Shown here: one piece after another, positions 6,968 through 11,509 of the stretch
Numbering within the stretch: position 1 is the first letter of the stretch
How the letters are laid out: the number at the start of each line of letters is the position of its first letter
Assembly: GCA_030024065.1 (NCBI GenBank)
Contig: JASEIE010000098.1
Location: 1-11,509 of the forward strand
Origin: Thermodesulfobacteriota bacterium
GTDB lineage: Bacteria; Desulfobacterota; BSN033; UBA1163
Length of the DNA stretch: 11,509 nucleotides
Reading direction: 5' to 3'
Made by a program: the position numbers and the translations under genes
The notes under the pieces: model-generated
Told to the model about the DNA's origin: nothing
Databases searched by the model: none
What the model saw: the letters and a program-made list of their open reading frames with translations, nothing else

Positions 6968-8830
6968 ATGGTTGCTAATGCTAAGATTGCTAAGATTATT
7001 TTTTTGATTGCTTCCGTTTTCGCCATTTACGCTAATATTTTTATGCTTCTTCAGCCCATCGTTTTCAGGAGCATATTCTGGGCGCTGATAGCCATGGCCG
7101 GTTTCTTAGGGACGACCTCAGGCTTTTGGGGTGCAAAAGGCAAGTCAAAAACCAAATTGATGTCTTTGCTCGATGCTGTTTTGGCCATCCTTGTTGCCTT
7201 GAGCACGCTGCTGTTGGTTATAAGATGGGAAGGGTTTACTGCTGGCGTTCATGACGCTACACTCCTGGAAAACCTGGCCGCCGGGATCATGGTGGTTATT
7301 GTAATTCTGGCCACAGGCCGGCTGGTCAGTTGGGCTTTAGCCGGCGTAACCGTTTTGTTTCTTCTCTATGCCTTGTTTGGCGACTATGTCCCCGGCATTT
7401 TCGTCGGCAAGGGATACGAGTTGTCGCGGGTTTTGCCTTTCATGTTTTGGGATACTATGGGAATATACGGCCTCCCCATGTATATTGCCGCCAGCTATGT
7501 CATTCTGTTCGTTATATTCGGCCAATTTCTGCTCAGTTGCGGTGGTGAAAGATGGTTTATGGATGCGAGTTTCGCCGCTGTGGGCCCTTATCGAGGGGGC
7601 CCAGCCATGACCTCCGTCGTCACCAGCGCTGCATTTGGTATGATGTCCGGCTCTCCCGTAGCCAATGTAGTCACGACAGGCTCTTTCACTATCCCGCTGA
7701 TGAAGGAGATTGGTTATAAACCTCAAATCGCCGCAGCGATCGAGGCGGTGGCTTCGACTGGCGGCATGTTTACTCCACCGATTATGGGGGCGGCGGCCTT
7801 TCTGATCGCCGAATATACCAGCACTGCTTATTATAAGGTCGCCTTGGCCGCAGCCATTCCTGCCGCACTCTATTACGCCACCCTGCTCTGTATCGTTTAC
7901 CTCTGGGCGCGTAAAAGGGATCTGCCGGTTCTGAGCAAAGACCAGATTCCAAACCTGTCGGCAACCTTGAAAAATTACGGTCACCTCAGCCCGCCGATCT
8001 TCATCCTTTTGGCCATGATGCTGTCCGGTTGGAGCCTTTTGTGGTCTGCCTTTTGGTCGATCGTGGCCATCTTGGCTTTGTCCTTGCTGAGAAAGCACAC
8101 CAGGATGTCTATTCCTAAAATCATCGAGACCTTGGGAGAAGCAGCCAGAATTAGCATGCCGGTTGTCGTCGCCTGCGCCGCGGCAGGCATAATCTTCGGA
8201 GTGATTTCTTTGACCGGCTTGGGTTTCCGGGTCTCCTCAATGTTGCTTTTTCTGGCTGGGGACAGCAAATTCCTGCTGCTGCTCCTTACCATGATAAGCG
8301 CCATCGTCCTGGGATGTGCCATGCCACCGACCGCCGCATATATCATCTTGGCGGCGCTGGTCGTCACTTCTCTCTTGGAAATAGGCTTGCCTCCACTGGT
8401 GGCTCATATGTTCATCTTTTTCTTCTGCTCCATAGGACCGATCACTCCGCCCGTGGCCCTGGCCGCCTATGCAGCCGCCAGTATCGCCGACGCAGATCCC
8501 AATATCACAGGTTTTTGGGCTTTCCGGTTGGGACTGGCCGCTTTTATCCTCCCATTCGCTTTTGCTTATAATCCAGAGATACTGCTTGTCGGCTCAGCCT
8601 TAGAGATTACTTGGGCGGTTTTACGGGTATTGCTGGGGCTCTTACTAATGGCAGCAGTTTTTGAAGGCTTTTTGTTTAAAGGCACCCCTTGGCCGGCTCG
8701 AGCCCTGTTGGCAATTGCCGGGCTGGGCTTTTTCGTCCATCAGCCCTACGTTACCCTCGCCGCCTCGGTTCTGGCCTTTGTTTTGATATATCTAAACTAC
8801 CGAGGCTGGAAAAAGCAAAGCCCGGCGTGA
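6968..8830 (+). CDS. TRAP transporter fused permease (DctQM type, TAXI partner)
   Basis: 620 residues and very hydrophobic, with a short 4-helix DctQ-like N-terminal part fused to a large DctM-like part: the single-polypeptide arrangement that works with TAXI receptors. The signature block GGPAMTSVVTSAAFGMMSGS, then ANVVTTGSFTIPLMK and EAVASTGGMFTPPIMGAAAF, is typical. A second half-repeat GCAMPPTAAYIILAALV followed by FCSIGPITPPVALAAYAAAS supports the two-fold elevator domain. It would import the receptor-bound substrate by sodium or proton symport across the inner membrane. I chose ATG 6968, with a G run (6958-6963) just upstream; ATG 6956 is in frame but has no RBS. Its TGA stop is followed by ~160 bases with nothing recognisable and then the right repeat. 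Confidence 0.93.
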   Translation: MVANAKIAKIIFLIASVFAIYANIFMLLQPIVFRSIFWALIAMAGFLGTTSGFWGAKGKSKTKLMSLLDAVLAILVALSTLLLVIRWEGFTAGVHDATLLENLAAGIMVVIVILATGRLVSWALAGVTVLFLLYALFGDYVPGIFVGKGYELSRVLPFMFWDTMGIYGLPMYIAASYVILFVIFGQFLLSCGGERWFMDASFAAVGPYRGGPAMTSVVTSAAFGMMSGSPVANVVTTGSFTIPLMKEIGYKPQIAAAIEAVASTGGMFTPPIMGAAAFLIAEYTSTAYYKVALAAAIPAALYYATLLCIVYLWARKRDLPVLSKDQIPNLSATLKNYGHLSPPIFILLAMMLSGWSLLWSAFWSIVAILALSLLRKHTRMSIPKIIETLGEAARISMPVVVACAAAGIIFGVISLTGLGFRVSSMLLFLAGDSKFLLLLLTMISAIVLGCAMPPTAAYIILAALVVTSLLEIGLPPLVAHMFIFFFCSIGPITPPVALAAYAAASIADADPNITGFWAFRLGLAAFILPFAFAYNPEILLVGSALEITWAVLRVLLGLLLMAAVFEGFLFKGTPWPARALLAIAGLGFFVHQPYVTLAASVLAFVLIYLNYRGWKKQSPA

Positions 8831-9247
8831 GAAGCCATTGTTGTCATCTATAACAGCCTCTACAACAAATAATATCCTGGATCAAAATGGCAGGGTCTGG
8901 CCTGATATTGCTGTTCATCTTCGGAATAAAAATTTTTTCTCCAAGAAGAGTAACGGAAGGGGAGTGTCTCGGCTAATCAAGGCTTGCATAAACCCGACAG
9001 TTGCTTAAAAAGTTACCAATAAGCGGCCAGGTGTGCTGAACAGCGGCACCTTTGAACGTTTAACCACAGAGTTCCCAAACATTTTACAAAGGCCACTTTA
9101 GGTGACATGGATTGTTATCCATAAAACTTCCTATAATAAACCCGCTTTGTAAAGGTTTGGAAGTACATCTGGCCGCCTTTGCAATGCAACGTTAAGGTAA
9201 ATTCTTTAACAGGAAAGGCGCGAGATTCTTTAAGAGCCGAAACTAAG
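8831..9247. other. Gap between permease and MFS gene
   Basis: Bases 8831-8988 carry no gene, terminator or repeat that I can see. Bases 8989-9199 are the right repeat. Bases 9200-9247 are unique sequence directly before the MFS gene and hold no convincing promoter. Whatever promoter and 5' end the MFS gene originally had may have been displaced by the repeat. Confidence 0.5.
8989..9199 (-). repeat. Right, inverted copy of the palindromic repeat
   Basis: It is the reverse complement of 5273-5491, from AACCCGACAGTTGC at the inner end to GCAACGTTAAGGTA at the outer end. Its centre keeps the perfect ATGGAT-TGTT-ATCCAT palindrome (9107-9122), which is mutated by one base in the left copy. Relative to the left copy it lacks a 10-base stretch (TAAAGGTTTT-like) and has three extra bases. 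The outer end reaches a TTG at 9179 that opens the long frame of the MFS gene. Confidence 0.85.
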
Positions 9248-10480
9248 GTGACTCCAAAATCACTCAAACTCTTTTCAATCTTCTTTGTTCTCTCCGCCCT
9301 CTTTGTCCTTTCCATGTTCTACCGCGTCTCCAATGCCGTCATCGCTCCCAATCTCATCCAGGATCTGAAACTCAGTGCCCAAACCCTCGGCATTCTGGGG
9401 GGGGCCTATTTCTACTCCTTTGCCATCCTTCAGATTCCGGTGGGGCCGATGCTCGACCGAATCGGTCCCCGGATCATCATCTCCTCATTCTCCTTGATCG
9501 GAGCCCTGGGTGCCTTTCTCTTTGCCTCAGGAGAATCACTTACGGCTGCCTTTCTGGGAAGAATTCTGATCGGCGTGGGAATGGCATCCGTTCTGATGGG
9601 GGCTATGAAGATCTTTGTATTAAGGTTTCCTCCGGAGAAGTTCGCCACCCTCGTTGGCATTCTCCTCTCGGTCGGGACACTGGGAAATATCTTTGCCACC
9701 TCTCCTCTGGCTTTTCTCACTTCCGCAATCGGGTGGAGGATGACCTTTATCTTCGCAGGTGGAATGACAGCCCTTTTTGCTTTCCTCATCTTCTGGGTTT
9801 TGGGAGGAGAGATGAGGGAAGCGGAAACTTTCCCCTCCCCCTTACCCAAGCCGGAAATAACCGTTCTTCAGTCAATGCGAATGATTCTCAAGTCCCTTGC
9901 TTTCTGGCAGATAGGAGCTGTTGCCTTCTTTAGATATGGAACCTTCGTTGCCCTTCAAGGTTTGTGGTTGGGTCCTTACCTCATGGAGATTAAGGGATAT
10001 TCACCTGTTCAAACGGGTAATGTGCTCATTCTGCTGGCCATTGGAATGATTGTGGGAGGCCCTATCGCAGGCCGTCTCTCCGATCGTACCTTTCGTTCGA
10101 GGAAGGGTGTGGCCCTGGGGGGATTGAGTCTTTATTGCGTGAGTCTTTTTCTTTTGATCGGAGTGCTTAAAATCCAGGCCCCTTTCTGGTACGCACTCAT
10201 CTTCTTTTTCATTGGGTTCTTCGGTAGCTTCGGTATGCTGATCTACTCCCATGCCAAGGATCTCTTTCCCGCTGCGATCTCAGGAACGGTCATGACCCTG
10301 GTCAACTTCTTCACCATGGCAGGGGCGGCCGTTTTCATGCCAGTCCTCGGGAAGATCATCGAATCCTTTCCCCGGACGAACCACGCCTATCCTGCCGAAG
10401 CCTACCATTTCTCCTTCCTCATCTGTTTTTTAGGGATGAGCGCAAGCGTGATTTTTTACGCTTTCTCCAGACAGAGATAG
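9248..10480 (+). CDS. Major facilitator superfamily transporter
   Basis: 410 residues with about 12 predicted membrane segments. The cytoplasmic loop between helices 2 and 3 carries motif A (GPMLDRIGPR, residues 66-75), and the matching loop of the second half has GPIAGRLSDRTFRSRKG. This is an inner-membrane secondary transporter. The substrate cannot be told from sequence; carboxylate or drug transport are both possible. The frame is open back to TTG 9179, but those first codons lie in the inserted repeat. GTG 9248 gives a sensible short N-terminus before the first helix (LFSIFFVLSALFVLSMF), though its RBS is poor; ATG 9314 would cut into that helix. The original start may have been lost to the repeat. 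The gene ends one base before a strong terminator. Confidence 0.85.
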   Translation: MTPKSLKLFSIFFVLSALFVLSMFYRVSNAVIAPNLIQDLKLSAQTLGILGGAYFYSFAILQIPVGPMLDRIGPRIIISSFSLIGALGAFLFASGESLTAAFLGRILIGVGMASVLMGAMKIFVLRFPPEKFATLVGILLSVGTLGNIFATSPLAFLTSAIGWRMTFIFAGGMTALFAFLIFWVLGGEMREAETFPSPLPKPEITVLQSMRMILKSLAFWQIGAVAFFRYGTFVALQGLWLGPYLMEIKGYSPVQTGNVLILLAIGMIVGGPIAGRLSDRTFRSRKGVALGGLSLYCVSLFLLIGVLKIQAPFWYALIFFFIGFFGSFGMLIYSHAKDLFPAAISGTVMTLVNFFTMAGAAVFMPVLGKIIESFPRTNHAYPAEAYHFSFLICFLGMSASVIFYAFSRQR

Positions 10481-10555
10481 ATAGGGCGTTGGGGAGATGA
10501 GGAGATAGGGAGATTTCACCCTATCACCCTACCTCCCTATCTCCCTATTATTTTT
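10481..10555 (+). terminator. Long hairpin terminator after the MFS gene
   Basis: The left arm (10481-10512) and right arm (10517-10548) pair at about 24 of 32 positions around a 4-base loop, followed by TATTATTTTT. The arms consist of irregular GATAGGGA/GGAGATAG-like 8-mers, so the hairpin probably grew by short tandem duplication. The T run at 10551-10555 supports rho-independent termination on the + strand. Confidence 0.7.
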
Positions 10556-10611
10556 CAGCAGGGAAAGCCATCTGGTCTCCGCAAGTGACAGGAAAAAGAA
10601 AGGATCTCTCC

Positions 10612-10640
10612 TTGATTTAACCCGGCTTGAATGCTATTTC
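10612..10640 (+). promoter_or_regulatory. Weak sigma-70-like promoter for the small membrane protein
   Basis: TTGATT (10612-10617) and TATTTC (10635-10640) are 17 bases apart, downstream of the MFS terminator and 18 bases before the next start codon. Matches to the consensus are partial. Some promoter is expected here because the preceding hairpin should stop read-through. Confidence 0.3.
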
Positions 10641-10657
10641 TTAATAAGGAGGAAGTT

Positions 10658-10819
10658 ATGATTTTAAGGGTCTTTTTAGGTTTGATCGTTGGTGGCTTGG
10701 CCGGTTTTATTTTGAGCTACCTTACCCGGGGTATCGGGAGTTCCTGAGCCCTTACCTGCAACCCCTATGTCAGCGTCCCTTTGGGCGCTATATTAGGGTT
10801 AATCTGGGCCTTAGGTTAA
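10658..10819 (+). CDS. Putative selenocysteine-containing DUF6132-like membrane protein
   Basis: ATG 10658 has a strong AAGGAGG (10646-10652). The frame reads MILRVFLGLIVGGLAGFILS, then YLTRGIGSS, an in-frame TGA (10745-10747), then ALTCNPYVSVPLGAILGLIW and ALG, with TAA at 10817-10819. With TGA as Sec the product is 53 residues with two membrane helices and U30-x3-C34 between them. In DUF6132-type small proteins, as I recall them, the linker has GCSSGTCxITSNP, followed by a small-residue helix with YGAxxG. Sec aligns with the second Cys (U-A-L-T-C-N-P against C-x-I-T-S-N-P). The conserved reading after the TGA argues against chance. A stem-loop with a bulged U follows at SECIS distance. A thiol/selenol redox role at the membrane is plausible but unknown. 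The alternative is a nonsense-mutated gene, since other genes in the window are damaged. Confidence 0.6.
10772..10789 (+). promoter_or_regulatory. Candidate bacterial SECIS stem-loop
   Basis: AGCG, bulged T, CCC, loop TTT, GGG, CGCT: seven base pairs in two blocks with a single bulged U on the 5' side. This resembles the upper part of the E. coli fdhF SECIS (GGU-U-GCA-GGUC-UGC-ACC). The apical loop starts 32 bases after the TGA at 10745-10747, inside the usual 16-37 range. The loop lacks the G expected among its first bases, which is the main weakness. Confidence 0.45.
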
Positions 10820-10857
10820 GGCTGAAACTAATCTATTTAGTAAAGGAGGTTTCACTT

Positions 10858-11145
10858 ATGGCAAATCCAGAAAAGGTTGTCTTAAAAGTTGTTTCCATCA
10901 AAGGGACCTGTGCCGCTGGACATTATGTCGGCCAGGAATTTGATCTGAGCCAGGATTTCATCCTTGGAATGTCAGGAGATCCCCGGGCCATCTGCCCTTC
11001 TGCATTTCATGCAATCTTCCCCTCGTGGCGCGTGCTCCGGCACGGAGGAGAGTATCCATGGGAAGAGGATAAAGATAAAACCACCATCGCCTGCCCCGAT
11101 CCTTTTAACCCTGTTGTGATGGAACTCCGGAGAGTCAGAGAGTAA
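10858..11145 (+). CDS. TIGR04076-family small cysteine protein
   Basis: 95 residues. It shows VVSIKGTCAAGHYVGQEFDL at the N-terminus, AICPSAFHAIFPSWRVLRHG in the middle, and PWEEDKDKTTIACPDPFNPV before a C-terminal VMELRRVRE. This pattern of three conserved Cys (GTC, ICP, ACP) with His residues fits the TIGR04076 family, whose function is unknown. The cysteines could bind a metal or serve redox chemistry. The start at ATG 10858 is firm: AAAGGAGG at 10842-10849. It follows the putative selenoprotein by 38 bases with no terminator between, so the two are probably co-transcribed. It is cytosolic, with no signal peptide or membrane segment. Confidence 0.85.
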   Translation: MANPEKVVLKVVSIKGTCAAGHYVGQEFDLSQDFILGMSGDPRAICPSAFHAIFPSWRVLRHGGEYPWEEDKDKTTIACPDPFNPVVMELRRVRE

Positions 11146-11167
11146 TCCATTGTCAAGAAAGTTTAAA

Positions 11168-11196
11168 TTGACACGTTGTTCTCCAATCGCTAATAT
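11168..11196 (+). promoter_or_regulatory. Sigma-70-type promoter upstream of the last gene
   Basis: A perfect -35 box TTGACA (11168-11173) is followed, after 17 bases, by TAATAT (11191-11196, four of six consensus bases). TATAAA at 11194-11199 is an alternative -10 with a longer spacer. TGTCAA (11151-11156) and TTGACA form an inverted repeat over the -35 that might be an operator. It would drive the gene at 11348 and leave a ~140-base leader containing the two palindromes. Confidence 0.55.
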
Positions 11197-11256
11197 AAAA
11201 ATCAATCAATCTCCTTCCCACCTTTATTAAAGGGAAAAGTATTTGTTCCTCCCTTT

Positions 11257-11327
11257 GGCAAAGCCTGCCTGCCGGTAGGCGGGGTCTCTGACCCGGAGGG
11301 CAAAGCCTGCCTGCCGGTAGGCAGGGG
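11257..11327. repeat. Two copies of a palindromic GC-rich repeat
   Basis: Two ~28-base copies (11257-11284 and 11299-11327) share GGCAAAGCCTGCCTGCCGGT followed by AGGC. Each forms a hairpin with CCTGCCT pairing to AGGCAGG (AGGCGGG in the first copy) around GCCGGT. The spacer of 14 bases is unrelated. Such interspersed palindromes are frequent in many uncultivated bacterial genomes. The position in the leader of the next gene could affect its expression. Confidence 0.75.
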
Positions 11328-11347
11328 AGGTTGGGGGGGATTTTAGT

Positions 11348-11509
11348 ATGACCGCAAAAAAAGAGTATTGGCAGATCAACACAGCCCGAATCGCCGATGA
11401 AATCCAGGCGGTCGCTTCAGGAGCGCGCACTGAAGAAGACCTCAAGATGCGCGTTGAACCCATTTTAAGGAAATCATTCAAAGAAATCGGCATAGATATT
11501 GATATCGTC
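11348..11509 (+). CDS. Partial gene, N-terminus only, unidentified
   Basis: ATG 11348 opens a frame that runs off the window after 54 codons. It has a G-rich stretch at 11333-11339 as a possible RBS and a promoter at 11168. The protein begins MTAKKEYWQINTARIADEIQ and is helical and charged, with ARTEEDLKMRVEPILRKSFK further on. Short helices of the type TEEDLR-x3-EPILR occur at the N-termini of some N-6 adenine DNA methyltransferases and restriction enzymes, which is the best guess, but 54 residues are not enough to assign a function. Confidence 0.6.
   Translation, partial: MTAKKEYWQINTARIADEIQAVASGARTEEDLKMRVEPILRKSFKEIGIDIDIV

Larger units (their letters stand above)
5261..9199. mobile_element. 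Possible composite or invertible segment with TRAP transporter
   Basis: Two near-identical repeats in opposite orientation enclose a TAXI-TRAP transporter, a hairpin and a ubiD fragment. No transposase or recombinase lies inside. The arrangement fits mobilisation by elements acting in trans, or independent insertion of two MITE-like units around the transporter. Homologous recombination between the repeats would invert the ~3.5 kb between them. No clear target-site duplication is seen. The repeats are seen directly; treating the whole as one mobile unit is inference. Confidence 0.35.

Noticed and set aside
7337..8098. 253-codon minus-strand ORF
   Set aside because: It is the antisense shadow of the TRAP permease, with low-complexity composition and no family features.
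11257..11327. Short CRISPR array
   Set aside because: There are only two copies with a 14-base spacer, each copy is a strong palindrome, and no cas gene is present.
11227..11493. Minus-strand ORF with repeated PAYRQAG residues
   Set aside because: The repeated peptide is the translation of the palindromic DNA repeats, and the frame overlaps a better supported + strand gene.

Overview
The window looks like chromosomal DNA of an anaerobic bacterium, most likely a Desulfobacterota/Deltaproteobacteria-type organism. This rests on gene content only: a TAXI-type TRAP transporter, a UbiD-family decarboxylase, a soluble fumarate-reductase-like flavoprotein, a TIGR04076 protein and a probable selenoprotein. 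All convincing genes are on the + strand. The region carries many scars: two fused rraA-like remnants, an amber-interrupted small ORF, a ubiD fragment and three copies of a palindromic repeat.

Layout. (1) 84-5267 is a catabolic-looking cluster. It holds an Fe-S serine-dehydratase-alpha-like protein, a small ORF broken by TAG, two incomplete rraA/HMG-aldolase-like genes joined at about 1685, a UbiD-type prenyl-FMN decarboxylase and an FAD-dependent fumarate reductase/succinate dehydrogenase-type flavoprotein. (2) 5261-9199 is a segment bounded by two nearly identical, oppositely oriented ~210-230 bp repeats. It contains a TAXI substrate-binding protein, a spacer with a hairpin and a ubiD fragment, and a fused TRAP permease. 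(3) 9248-10480 is an MFS transporter whose 5' side abuts the right repeat, followed by a strong hairpin terminator. (4) 10658-11145 holds a 53-residue membrane protein read through an in-frame TGA, then a TIGR04076 protein. (5) 11168-11509 holds a promoter, two palindromic repeats and the start of an unidentified gene that runs off the window.

How the genes may work together (inference). The TAXI-TRAP system would import a carboxylate. The dehydratase-like, UbiD-like and flavoprotein enzymes, with the now damaged RraA-like lyase, could dehydrate, decarboxylate and reduce it. The substrate is not identifiable from sequence. The ubiD fragment inside the transporter segment suggests that a second ubiD once sat next to this transporter.

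The most notable observation is the 10658-10819 ORF. Reading its in-frame TGA as selenocysteine restores a small protein resembling the DUF6132 type, with Sec at the place of a conserved Cys. A stem-loop with a bulged U lies 24-41 bases after the TGA, where a bacterial SECIS should be.
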